A program made the translations under genes and the position numbers. This document shows positions 20,092 through 30,018 of a stretch of 60,000 bases of DNA, in pieces. The notes beneath the pieces are model-generated. The model had not been told where the DNA came from, did not search any database, and was given only the letters and a program-made list of their open reading frames with translations. The first letter of the stretch is position 1, and the number at the start of each line of letters is the position of its first letter. Where the stretch lies: contig CM060731.1 in NCBI GenBank assembly GCA_030704615.1, forward strand, positions 30,692,001-30,752,000, read 5' to 3'. Origin of the DNA: Takakia lepidozioides (lineage: Eukaryota > Streptophyta > Takakiopsida > Takakiales > Takakiaceae).

Positions 20092-20974
20092 CCTTCAATC
20101 CTGGAACATTAGGGGCCTTGGATCAGATCCTTCCTCTCTCAAAAGGCTGAGAATCAAAACTTGGATGGCTCCTTTCCTCTCTGGTGACTCTATAATATTT
20201 CTACAGAAACACAAACTAGACTAGACCAAAATCGACAACCTTTCAGACTATCTATGGCCTATAACAAACTCTCTTTAGAAACCAACCTCTTCAGGCACCA
20301 AAGGAGCGACGGCGATATTATTATCTCCTTCTTTACAACCCTTTCTCGCAGCAGAAGATATATGGATACCTGGCAGACTGCAGTTCTGCGCAATAACCCT
20401 ACCCAACGCAGTTGGCTCGATTGGGTTAGTGAACATTTACGCTCCAAACTCATCTGCAGAAAGGTCAGAATTTTGGAGACTTCTCAATGCAAGAATAAAA
20501 GATCAACTAAACATAGACAACTGGACTGTAGCAGGTGATCTTAATATGGTTGAGGTCCAGGAGGATAGGCGAGGGGCTGGAACCTTCACCCCAAATTCAG
20601 AAGAGATGGACCAATGGTTCAACTGTGCTCAAACACATAGTCTCAAGGAGGCAACACCTATTTTTGGTCAAGCTTCCAATATCACCTTTACATGGTCCAA
20701 CAATAGAACCCTCACCGACCTTAGCATGGCTCGTCTTGACAGAGCTTACCTTTCCCTCAATTTTGTTCAATTCTCTAAAAGAGCCCCGCAGGAACCCATT
20801 CCCTTGGGATTTGACCACGCACCAATCACCCTTTCTATCTCAATCCCTCATTCATGCCAACGAGGTAGAGGCCTCTACAAGCTAAACAATCTCCTCCTCA
20901 AATTACCCTCCTTCAAACAGGGTCTTTTGCAGGCTTGGTCTCAGGCTGGCAACCCTGACCTAAATCCAGCTTAG
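20085..20974 (+). pseudogene. LINE ORF2 apurinic-type endonuclease domain, damaged
   Basis: The domain starts with the SWNIRGLG signature near 20101. It then shows LQKHKLD where L1 endonucleases usually have LQE(T/H)K, so the catalytic Glu appears replaced by Lys. A stop follows at once, and the frame shifts near 20430. The 181-residue frame 20429-20974 carries VAGDLNMVE, ITFTWSNNR, ARLDRAYLS and FDHAPITLSI (usually SDHxP). The enzyme nicks target DNA to prime integration. The Glu-to-Lys change and the stop argue against activity. Confidence 0.82.
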
Positions 20975-22019
20975 TCCTATAACCCTTCTGAATGTCGCCT
21001 ACAAAATCATTGCCAAGGCTCTTGCCCTTAGACTGCAACCTTTTCTTCCATTCATTATTCGGCCCAACCAGACAGGATTTATTAAAGGCCGGTATATTCT
21101 GGACAACCTCCTCTTTGCACAGGAAATTCCAGACTATGCCCTAAGGACCAATCAAGCCATTGCCCTTCTTCTCTTGGATTTTGAAAAGGCTTTCGACCGG
21201 GTGGAATGGTCCTACTTGCTTGCAGCCTTGCTAAAATTTGGGTTCCCTCATTCTTTTTGTAAATGGGTCAAGATTCTCCTTACTTCTTCATCCAGTAGGG
21301 TTACTGTAAATGGCCACTTGTCTTCTTCCTTCCCTCTTCGGCGATCAGTTAGACAGGGATGTCCCTTCTCACCCTTTCTGTTTCTGGTAGTGGCAGATAC
21401 CCTTGGGTATATGTTGCAGCAAAACCATTTAATGACAGGCCTTAGGGTCTCAAACTATATAACGGGCCAATACACCTACCTGACTGACTCTATGTTCGTG
21501 GATGACACGTTTTTAATGCTGCAAGCAAAGTCAGAAAACTTGGACCAAGCAGGACAAACTCTGCATACCTTTTGCAAAGCCTCGGGATTCAAAATTAATT
21601 GGAACAAAACTTCGGGCTTGCTCGTTGGTGACCTAACGGCTTCCACTATGGGCTCACCACCCTCTTGGGGGGTGGATCAGGGTCTCTGTTGGCTCCAGCC
21701 TGGCGAAACAACCACCTTGTTAGGATATACCTTTGGTATTAACCTCACAGACCAGCAAATCTTTGCCTCTACATTATCCAAACTAAAGAAAAAATTGACC
21801 TACTGGGGGTCAAAGCATCTCTCTCTCGTTGGTAGAGCCTTAGTGGTGAATCAGATTCATTCAGCTGGTTTATGGTACTATGCCTCCTCATGGCGCCCTA
21901 ACTCTAAACAAATGCAAGTAATCAGACGCCTCCTCCGGAACTTCATTTGGGGAGCAGAAAACTCCATTCACAACAAGAGACCACAGGTAGCTTGGTTACA
22001 GATCTGTTTACCAAAATAA
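20975..22019 (+). pseudogene. LINE reverse transcriptase domain
   Basis: Immediately after the endonuclease frame ends, another frame reads LLNVAYKIIAKALALRLQPF and NQTGFIKGRYILDNLLFAQE, then the palm region in the 21174-22019 frame: MDFEKAFDRVEW, RRSVRQGCPFSPFLF (near 21350) and the catalytic box MFVDDTFLML (near 21492). Both catalytic aspartates are retained (FVDD instead of YADD). The linker of some 150 or more residues that normally separates endonuclease from RT in plant L1 elements is almost absent, suggesting an internal deletion near 20970-20985. Confidence 0.87.
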
Positions 22020-22034
22020 AAAGGAGGGCTAGGG

Positions 22035-23582
22035 GTGTTGGACCCTGAACTACAGATAGTGGCCCTCCTTGGAAAATGGATTCCGCGCTTTCTTGGAGCA
22101 GAAGGAGGTTGCTGGAAATTTTTGGTCTATGACCACATTGCCAATTCCTCGCCACTCAAAAACACCCCTTGGACCCCATCATTGCGCTGGATCACTCAAG
22201 GCTTCAACCTTAAATCAGTCAGTTCCACTCTATGGTCCAACATGTGGTCGGCCTGGGGAAGGCTCAGAAAACTACTTACAAAAGCCCAGCCAAACTTCTA
22301 TGAAATCAAAAGACAACATCTGTTTCTCAATGACATACCTCTAATTGCTCCTCAGAAAAACCAAGCTATGAGATGGTCCAAATGGGACTGCCTCGGGGTC
22401 AGACAGGTTCATAACATATGGTCGGGAGATAGTCTCATCTCTCAAGATGCGCTGGCCCTTTTTGTGGGGAGGTCCCAGGCATCAAAAGGTTACCATGATA
22501 TCATTCAAACTATCCCACCACAGTGGCTGGCCACTCTGGCACTTGGCCCTCCGCAGCCAGCTCCCAACTCATGGACTTTAATCATTATGCAAAACAAGCT
22601 TACCATTTTGTTTCTAGATGAACTCAGTCACAATGATATGTTAGTATACACCTTCTCTATTGACACCTTCACTCTTAGGCTTACACTTACAAACCCAAAC
22701 CCAGTTCACTTCAATCTCATGACTCTAATGCCGGTGAGGATATGCTGCTGGACAGCCCCAGATAAAGCCATGGATCCTATACCACCCCTTACAACCACAA
22801 CCAGATCCTGGCTTCTTTCTAACACCTTTGTCTGGATTCTAGGGAGACCTCTCGCAGAAATGGACATTGACCCCCAAGAATGGTCCTGGAAATTCAACAA
22901 TGCTCCAGAGCCATTCTTTGCATACACAACTAAGAAGGGATACAAAGCATTATCTGTCTCTCAACCTATGAACAAGAAATGGGAAGCTAGATGGGGATTG
23001 TACAATTTCTGTGATGAAAACTGGAAGACTATTTGGGGTTCAGTTTGGATTAAATCCCGCCCTTCAAAGATTGCATCCTTTCTATGGCAATTAGTAAATA
23101 AGGTTCTCAAAGTTGGGGAATGGCTACAGTTTCAGGGTTCGATTTTATGTGCTTGCTGTTCTACTGCTGTGACAGAATCTCTTTCAGACACAATCATTCA
23201 CCTAAACTATGATCCAACCACAAAAAACAGAGCCATTAACTGCCCTGTTTTTGAAACCTTAAGAGCATCAGTTTTGTGGCATCTATGGAAACTAAGATGC
23301 AAAAATACCTTTCTAGGAGAGACCACTTCCATATCTGCCCTCCTGGCTACTGTATTTCTTGACTTACAAACTGAAGCTAGGAAGGCATGGGCCAAAATAT
23401 GTGCAGTCATACAGCGGGATGCCAGGAACTCGGAGGCCATCCACAGGAACTTTCAGCACACTTGGGGTAGACAAGGGATCATATGCAGCAGCCCTGTGCA
23501 GGACCAATGCTACTGGAACGCTCTCCCCCCAGCAGCCTGGCGAGATCTCCGTGCGCCGCTACACTCTTTCCCCCGAATTTGA
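22035..23582 (+). CDS. LINE ORF2 C-terminal region with zf-RVT domain
   Basis: A 515-residue frame separated from the RT frame by a stop and frame change near 22020. It opens with GVLDPELQIVALLGKWIPRF-like residues (the typical segment after RT in plant LINEs). At residues 312-375 it carries the zf-RVT region: KWEARWGLYNFCDENW, WIKSRPSKIASFLWQLVNKV and then CACC. The last 150 residues (LWHLWKLRCKNTFLGE) are the usual C-terminus. The function of zf-RVT is thought to be nucleic-acid binding. Confidence 0.85.
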   Translation: MLDPELQIVALLGKWIPRFLGAEGGCWKFLVYDHIANSSPLKNTPWTPSLRWITQGFNLKSVSSTLWSNMWSAWGRLRKLLTKAQPNFYEIKRQHLFLNDIPLIAPQKNQAMRWSKWDCLGVRQVHNIWSGDSLISQDALALFVGRSQASKGYHDIIQTIPPQWLATLALGPPQPAPNSWTLIIMQNKLTILFLDELSHNDMLVYTFSIDTFTLRLTLTNPNPVHFNLMTLMPVRICCWTAPDKAMDPIPPLTTTTRSWLLSNTFVWILGRPLAEMDIDPQEWSWKFNNAPEPFFAYTTKKGYKALSVSQPMNKKWEARWGLYNFCDENWKTIWGSVWIKSRPSKIASFLWQLVNKVLKVGEWLQFQGSILCACCSTAVTESLSDTIIHLNYDPTTKNRAINCPVFETLRASVLWHLWKLRCKNTFLGETTSISALLATVFLDLQTEARKAWAKICAVIQRDARNSEAIHRNFQHTWGRQGIICSSPVQDQCYWNALPPAAWRDLRAPLHSFPRI

Positions 23583-24420
23583 AAGGGACATCAACTGGAA
23601 GCATCTGAAACCCTCCTTGACGGCTTCCAAGTTGCACTACAGACAGATCGCAATCTCCATCGTGGAGAAAATCAATGAACTATCTACTCTCATTGCCACT
23701 CCTCCCCTGCCATTCTAGACAGTCTTAGAAAGTCCATCATGACACTCATCTCTCCTCAGCTTCGCTTCAGGTCTAGGGCAGTGTGCCCGGTTTTTTGGTC
23801 CCCTGGATTAGCCCGCTCAGTGGCTGTTTAGTTCGTAGGAACAATCTATGCTCTTTTTGCATTTAATGTAGAGTTAGATAGGAGTTATTTTCGTATCTTG
23901 GACTTTATCTCTGTTCAGAGAGGCTGGCTCAAACTACACTGATCACAGTGGGTATACCTCATGGTGTAAAGGGGTTTTATTTTTTTTCCCCATCAAATAA
24001 TTGATAATAAATATATCAGGGATATAACCCCCTGTTCCTTTATATATACATATATATATAAATTGGGAGGCTTTTTATTTAATATTTGGGTTTTTTTTTG
24101 TTTTTTTTTGGTTTATTACTGTTATTTCGTTATTTTAGTTTATATATGTACATATGTGAATTAGTGGATATTGTATTTAAATCTTTTGATTCGCTGCACT
24201 GCATTGAAAATATATTACAAATACAACAAAACATAAAATACAAATACAGGTCGGAACCAAAAACATTTGGATGGCTCAAAACTGGTTTATATCAAGAGTG
24301 TTTTGCAAAACAAGTTTTGGCCACATTCTACAAATGACCAACATGAGGGCCATGTTGCCATATCCATAGATCACTGCCCAACTGAAGTCATTGAGTAAGG
24401 ATAATCTGCTGTGCAACTAG
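23583..24420 (+). other. LINE 3' untranslated region and AT-rich flank
   Basis: A residual coding frame runs to 23718, then non-coding sequence. A T-rich stretch and an AATAATTGATAATAAA string (about 23995-24012) precede a TA repeat at 24040-24062. The rest, to 24420, is AT-rich with no gene visible. Confidence 0.55.
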
Positions 24421-24429
24421 GTCTAGCAC

Positions 24430-24895
24430 TATCGTGGACATGTCAAGAGAACATTTGAAATCAGACGTATCTGAATCTGCTGAAATGCCTTGTTGGTTTA
24501 AAGTTGTAGAGCCTCTGTCAGTCTGCCTGCCTCGCAAAGCATCTTCACATGCCCAGCAGAAGAGGCATTGTGGACTCCCTCTCTTGATCCTCTTTCAGAA
24601 GTTGTGGTCATGGTTGAGGTGCCTGATTTTTATCAACTGTGCCGCTGCAGCTGCTACCTTTACTTGACCATCTACCCATGCGCGCAGCAGGTTTCTTGTA
24701 GCTATTGATCCACATGGAATCATGGGTAATCTGGAGCTTGAAATCCAGCCCTCTTGGATGAATCTGGACCCACACTATCCCTGCCCCTTTAGCTATCCAT
24801 CCCTCTGCATAAATCATGCATACATCCTTGCCTTGCTGCTAGCAGCTGACAATGACAGCCTAGAATTGTTCCAGCAAACACCCCAACCCTACTAA
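24430..24895 (-). pseudogene. Unidentified module joined to a PPR N-terminus, copy 1
   Basis: The minus strand reads an unidentified block (MIYAEGWIAKGAGIVWVQIH, DFKLQITHDSMWINSYKKPA), then an Ala-rich stretch ending in AQLIK, then in shifting frames HVKMLCEAGRLTEAL and ISADSDTS, which is the start of a PPR protein. The same order occurs at 25709-26308. The module is not one I can name. Confidence 0.6.
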
Positions 24896-25370
24896 TCACA
24901 CTAGTTCAAAGTCACTCCAAACCCACAGATCCACCCAATGAGCTAACTTACAGAATTCAAAATGCATCTCAGGGCCAAGTCTGATGAGGGGGCAAAACAG
25001 GCTGCAACATGTCAAAGAAGAAGGTGCCCTCACCACATTGTCCTTGACCCATGGAGGATTTGACCGAACATCAACCCAGTCAGGTAATGTTGGATTGGTC
25101 TGTGAGAACCACCACGGTGCAGCTGAGCAGGCAGAGATTGAAACACGGCCTACTAAGACCAAGCTGACTCTCCCAAGAACCTTGTAAACATCAGGAAGGA
25201 CACCAAATCATGGTACTAACAGGAGCCAAGAGCCCACCTTTGCATGATAGACAAACTTCTTCACATCGTACATTAAGAAAAGCCACACCTTGTGATTGCA
25301 GTTGTCCCACCTTCGTGAAGGATCTTTATAAAACTCATGCCAGCTCACATCATGAACGAGCTAACTTGCA
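24896..25370 (-). pseudogene. OSB-like motif remnants
   Basis: One part (24896-25162) contains LPDWVDVRSNPPWVKDN, matching the second block of the 11.7-13.5 kb units, and is a near copy of 13455-13560. A second part (about 25250-25350) reads SWHEFYKDPSRRWDNCNHKV on the minus strand, a degenerate W-F-DP-WD-N motif of the OSB PDF type. Both carry stops. Confidence 0.55.
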
Positions 25371-25379
25371 GAATTCTAC

Positions 25380-25700
25380 ATGAAATTTAGGGACGACTCT
25401 GATAACATGGCAAAACAGGGTGAAATGTATTGAAGAAGGTACCTTCATTAGCAGCGAATTGTTCTATCAATTGGGCTGCTGCCGCTTCTGTTTCCAGGAT
25501 GACATCTGGTACAATTCCAGCTTTGACAATGTCACTAATGGACCACTTTGCCCTTTTCCAGAGCTCCCAGGCTTGCACACGCATTGCAAACACAAACAAA
25601 TGCGATGTGGTTGGGCTTCACCCCTTTGCGCAACATTTGCTCATAGGTCTCCTAACCATTCCTACCACACCTACACTTGGTAAATCCTGCCAACATAATA
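25380..25700 (-). pseudogene. PPR fragment
   Basis: This contains DIVKAGIVPDVILE and a frame-shifted KGK-like helix with Gln/Glu-rich residues after it, then an intron-like cassette (see 13.1 kb). It is one PPR cycle with its ends lost. Confidence 0.7.
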
Positions 25701-25708
25701 TTCCATGA

Positions 25709-26308
25709 TCAAAGATCATTGAGGCATTCTGTTGAACACTTGGTGAGCATCCATGATGCTCCCGCACTTAACATACATGTTGACAAGGGTGTTGAGTAGA
25801 AAAACATTTGGTGTGAATCCACTTTGGATAATGTGAGTGTGCACCTGCTTTCCAGCTTCCAGACCATCCATCTTGATGCACTTAAGCAACAGACAGACAT
25901 ATCTGAATCTGCTGAAATGCCTCCTTGGTTTAGAGTCTGTAGAGCCTCTGTCAGTCTGCCTGCCGCACAAAGTATCTTCACATGCCCATAAGTGCCAGAA
26001 GAGGCATTGTGGACTCCCTCTCTTGATCCTCTAATTTCAACAGCTGTGGTCATTGTTGAGGTGCCTGATTTTATCAACTGTGCCACTGCAGCTGCTGCCT
26101 TTAGTTGACCATCTACACATGCAGGTTTCTTGTAGCTACTGATCCACCTGAAATCAAGTAATCTGGAGCTTGAAGTCCAGCCCTCTTGGATGAATCTGGA
26201 CCCACACTCTATCCCCGCTCCTTCAGCTATCCATGCCTCTGCACAAATGATGCATACATCCTTGCCTTGCAGCTGATAATGACAGCCTAGATTTGTTCTA
26301 GGAAACAC
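25709..26308 (-). pseudogene. Unidentified module joined to a PPR N-terminus, copy 2
   Basis: A 199-residue frame and a neighbouring one (25716-25970). First the module (GTNLGCHYQLQGKDVCIICA-like, ISSYKKPACVDGQLKAAAAV), then AQLIKSGTSTMTTAVEIRGS, then the PPR start (YGHVKILCAAGRLTEALQTL, GGISADSDMSV) continuing into GKQVHTHIIQSGFTPNVFLL and NMYVKCGSIMDAHQVFNRM. The reading across the module-PPR junction is continuous here, so the two may once have been one protein. Confidence 0.68.
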
Positions 26309-26339
26309 CCAACTCAGCTTATTACACTAGTTCCTATAC

Positions 26340-26640
26340 TGAATTGCGTCTGCTACTCTCCTGTAATCTAACAAGCATTCACCTTTTTGCCTGGTGTCCC
26401 ACCATTGACTGGGGTCAGAAAAGTATTCATTCCACAGCTTCTCCTCATCTTTGTTCCGTATTTTTGGATACTTTTATGTTGTCACAGTGGCAGTATCATG
26501 TCAAAGTCACTCCAAACTACATTCACTCAACCAGCTAACTTGCAGAATTCAACATGGAAATTTAGGGCCGATTCTGATAAGAGGGAAAAACAGGGTGAAT
26601 GTGAAGAAGGTGCTTTGATTACCAGTGGCTGATTTTATCA
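26340..26640 (-). pseudogene. OSB-like WWD motif fragment
   Basis: On the minus strand the block around 26380-26450 encodes a degraded copy of the LWDEYFSDPNQWW motif of the 11.7-13.5 kb units (here with frameshifts near WWD). It is followed by the same intron-like cassette at 26535-26610. Confidence 0.6.
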
Positions 26641-26825
26641 GTTGTGCCGCTGCTGCTGCGGCATGACAGTTGACCATCTACCCATGCAGGTTTCTTGTAG
26701 CTATTGATCTACAGGAAATCATAAGTAATCTTGTGCTTGAAATCTGGCCCTTTTGGATGAATCTAGACCTACTCTCTATCCCTGCTCCTTCAGCTATCTC
26801 TGCCTCTGCACAAATCATGCACACA
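26640..26825 (-). pseudogene. Unidentified module fragment, copy 3
   Basis: A third diverged copy of the module found at 24.6-24.9 and 26.1-26.3 kb, recognisable by the AQLIK-like end near 26640 and by SYKKPAWVDGQ and DFKHKI-like residues in shifted frames. It breaks off at the UGT fragment. Confidence 0.5.
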
Positions 26826-27001
26826 TTAGGGAGCTAATGACAGGGGAGGAGGGCATGGCAATTCGAACCAGGGTAGGGAAGCTCAAATATTGTGCTCATG
26901 AGGATATGGCAGAGGGTGGATCCTCAACTAAAAACTGGCCGGCCTTTGTGGAGGATCTCAAGTCTCAGATTGTGCATACCAAGACTTTGCAGGAAGAATG
27001 A
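26826..27001 (+). pseudogene. UDP-glycosyltransferase C-terminal fragment
   Basis: The plus-strand frame reads IRELMTGEEGMAIRTRVGKL, then KYCAHEDMAEGGSSTKNW and PAFVEDLKSQ. This is the C-terminal helix region of plant family-1 UDP-glycosyltransferases (UGTs), where EGGSS...N followed by a final helix is typical. UGTs transfer sugars to small molecules. Only the last 55 or so residues are present and the PSPG box is absent. It lies on the strand opposite to its PPR/OSB neighbours, so it arrived separately. Confidence 0.78.
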
Positions 27002-27480
27002 TTGATTGTTGACACTGTCTCTCGCATGCCCTAAGATCTGAAAATCAAGTTGAAAAAGTAAACCACGTGACTCTATTCAACCCATCTGCTGAAGGCCTTA
27101 AGAGACATTTAGGGCCGGTTCTGATAAGAGGAAAAAACAGGGTGAAATGTGTTGAAGAAGGTGCCTTGAGTAGCAGTACCTGAATTTTATCAATTGTGCC
27201 GCCGCTACTGCTGTTGCGGCTTCCAGTTGACCATCTACGCATGCAGGTTTCTTGTAGGTATCATTCCACAGGGATTCATAGGTAATCTGGAGCTTGAAAT
27301 CCGGCCCTCTTGGATGAATCTGGACCCACACTCTAGCCCTGCTCCTTCGGCTATCCATACCTCTGCACAAATCATGCATAGTACCTCCTTGCTTTGCTGC
27401 TAGCAGGGGACAATGACAGCCTAGATTTGTTCCAGCAAACACCCTAACCCTACTTCTCACACTAGTTCCTATGCTGACTT
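27002..27480 (-). pseudogene. Unidentified module fragment, copy 4
   Basis: The minus-strand frame 27098-27514 carries AGTNLGCHCPLLAAKQGG-like residues, then VWVQIHPRGPDFKLQITYES and YKKPACVDGQLEAATAVAAA, followed by AQLIKF. It is the same module as at 24.6-24.9 and 26.1-26.3 kb. The intron-like cassette lies at about 27105-27165. Confidence 0.58.
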
Positions 27481-27529
27481 GCGCTTCCAACAGGCATTCA
27501 CCATTTTGCACCAAAGTCGAGCTACATTG

Positions 27530-27830
27530 CAGAATTCAACCTGAAAATTTAGGGATGACTCTGAATCCTGATAACAGGGAAAACAGGCTGAAATGTATTG
27601 AAGAAGGTGCTCATATGTCTGCAAATCCTCCATCCCACGCCCGCTGTGCATATCCTGCAATCATCGCACTCCACGACACCACATCTCGTTCAGCCATACT
27701 GTTGAACACTCCCTGCTGTCTCCGCTCTAAAGCTCCCATATAGCACAAGTCGTGACCGTGGCCGACACAACAAGAGCAAACATACAGGTCGATCCCACAA
27801 ACAGTACACTCGCTGCGCGGCACTTCTTTC
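27530..27830 (-). pseudogene. PPR fragment
   Basis: Minus-strand residues GVFNSMAERDVVSWSAMIAG, then YAQRAWDGGF, form one S-type PPR repeat, preceded by a shifted piece and followed by the intron-like cassette at 27535-27610. Both ends are lost. Confidence 0.68.
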
Positions 27831-28565
27831 TCTCCTCCCCCCGCCCACCCGCTCTCTCATGTGCACACAGCAAGATACTAGTCTTTTAGAAACCGCTTAT
27901 CCTGGTTCGCGAATGGCACAAAGACAAACAAACGCTAAGTCCCTAAGCCTGCCGAGCTCTCGAACCACGCCGACCCCAAAAAAAACACAAGTCCCAGCCA
28001 GGCAACACACTGCAACCTAGCAACCCTAAACTCGAGCCAAGTACATTATCATCCGTTCATACGTTCATACAATAGTTGCCAGCAAGGCGTTTTCTTTATC
28101 GTTTGTTCATACGTTCATCCAATAGCTGCCAGCAAGGCGTTTGTTTATCACTCGTTCAGGTAATCCAGTTGTTTTGTTTCACTAACCTTTCATACGTTCA
28201 TCCAATAGCTGCCAGCAAGGCGTTTATTTATCATTCGTTCATATAATTCAGTTGTTTTGTTTCACTAACCTTAACCAGCACACAATTAGTTTACTATTAA
28301 TGTGTTGGGTCAGTGAAAAAATAGTTATTTTTTTTACTTCTTATTATCCATATATATATTGCTATATAATTTATATATTGTGATTACACGTGCCATTGCT
28401 TAACTGGTTGTCTCAGTCCGCTCATAGTCAAAGTCTCTCACTACAGTCAAAATTTTCGCGGTTGCCTAACACCTCGAATATTTTAATATAAATTTTGACT
28501 GCAAAATGGTTGGAACAGTCAAAAGTGACAACAGTCAACGCCAGCATCAAACTAAATCGTTGAAA
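27831..28565. other. Non-coding, with a threefold tandem repeat at 28.05-28.27 kb
   Basis: The block ATACGTTCAT-CAATAG-TGCCAGCAAGGCGTTT recurs at about 28059, 28110 and 28192. A second block (CAGTTGTTTTGTTTCACTAACC) follows the second and third copies. From 28270 to 28565 the sequence is AT-rich with several TTGAC/GTCAA strings. No gene is seen. Confidence 0.6.
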
Positions 28566-29411
28566 TTACATAGGGTGTGTTGTAGAGATACCACGTCCCT
28601 GCTGTGGATACCCTGCAAGCATCGTCTTCCATGACACCACAGCTCGTTCAGCCATAGTGTTGAAAACTCCCTTCGCATCCTTAATGCACCCACATTTGGC
28701 ATACATGTCCACCAGGGTAGTGTTCACAATGACATCTGGTACAATTCCAGCTTTGACGATGTCACCTTGCACCTCTTTGCCCTTTTCCAGGGCTGCCATG
28801 CTTGCAAACCCATAGATGTGATGTGGTCGGGCTTCACTCCTTCCACCATCATTTGCTCATAGGTCTCCAAAGCCTCCGTCCCGCGCTCCTGCTCCTGTAA
28901 GCATCGCGGTCCACGACACCACATTTCATTCAGCCATATTGTTGAACATTGCCTTCGCATCCTCAATGCTCCCACATTTGGCATACATGTCCATGAGGGC
29001 ATTGTTCAGAATGACATCGGGTACAATTCCAGCCCTGACAATGTCGCCATGAGCCTCTTTGCCCTTTTCCAGAGCTGCCAGGCTTACGCACGCATTGCAA
29101 ATGCACACAAATGTGATGTGGTCAGGCTTCACCCCGTCCCCCATCATTTGCTCATAGGTCTCCAAAGCCTCCATCCCGCGCCCTTGTTGTGCATACCCTG
29201 CAAGCATCGCGCTCCATGACACCACATCTTGTTCAACTTGCATATTGTTGAAAACTCCCTTTGCATCCTTAATGCACCCACATTTGGCATACATGTCCAC
29301 CAGGGCAGTGGTCAGAATGACATCTGGTACAATTCCAGCTTTGACGATCTCATCATGGACCTCTTTCCCCTTTTCCAAGGCTCCCAGCTTGCACACGCAT
29401 TGCAAACGCAA
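28566..29411 (-). pseudogene. PPR repeat block, several cycles
   Basis: Frames 28926-29411, 28724-29002 and 28566-28799 read consecutive PPR cycles: LEKGKEVHDEIVKAGIVPDV, LVDMYAKCGCIKDAKGVFNN, QDVVSWSAMLAGYAQQGRG and EALETYEQMMGDGVKPDHIT. The cycles are nearly alike, which is unusual for PPRs, where repeats normally diverge. Frameshifts near 28930 and 28800 break the frame. The 5' end joins the N-terminal piece at 29411-29800. Confidence 0.82.
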
Positions 29412-30010
29412 ACGAACGTGATGTGGTTGGGCTTCACCCCTTCGTGCATCATTTGCTCATAGGTCTCCAAAGCATTCGTACCGCACCCATGCTTGGTAAA
29501 TCATGCCAACATTACATTCCACGTGATCAAAGATGGTTGAGGCATTCTGTTGAACACTGGGTGAGCATCCATGATGCTCCCGCACTTAACATACGTGTTC
29601 ACAAGGGTGTTGAGTAGAAAAACATTTGGCTAAATCCACTTTGGATAATGTGAGTGTGCACCTGCTTTCCAGCTTCAAGGCCTGTCATCTTGATGCACTT
29701 ACGTAAGAGACAAACATATGTATCTGAATCTGCTGAAATGCCTCCTTGGTTTAAAGCCTCCTCTTTCAGTCTGCCTGCCTCACAAAGCATCTTCACATGC
29801 CCAGAAGTGCCAGTTGTGGACTCTTGATCCTCTTCCAGAAGTTGTGGTCATGGTTGAGGTGCTTGATGAGATGGAAAAACAGGGTTAAATAGGTCGAAGA
29901 AGAAGGTGCCCTCACCACATTGTCCTTGACCACAGTGTCATGACACATGGAGGATTTGACCGACCGAGAAACACCCAACTCAACTTATCACACTAGTTCC
30001 TATGCTCAAT
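29412..30010 (-). pseudogene. PPR N-terminal piece with OSB-like remnant
   Basis: The minus frame 29599-29796 carries MKMLCEAGRLKEEALNQGGI, then CIKMTGLEAGKQVHTHII, the same N-terminus as at 25.7-26.0 kb. Upstream (29800-29960) lie fragments resembling the RSNPPWV block and the intron-like cassette. No intact start can be chosen. Confidence 0.65.
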
Positions 30011-30018
30011 TGCATCTG

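Larger units (their letters stand above)
16985..24010 (+). mobile_element. L1-like LINE retrotransposon, long but mutated
   Basis: The plus-strand order is 5' leader (16985-17380), ORF1 with a DUF4283-like domain and a degenerate zinc knuckle (17380-20091), ORF2 endonuclease (20085-20974), reverse transcriptase (20985-22019) and the zf-RVT zinc-binding region (to about 23582), then an untranslated tail to about 24010. This is the arrangement of plant L1-clade elements. Several frameshifts and stops break both ORFs. The tail carries an AATAATTGATAATAAA string; the exact 3' end and target duplication are unclear. Two more LINE 3' ends lie on the minus strand at 35.2-36.4 kb and 49.8-51.1 kb. 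Confidence 0.9.
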
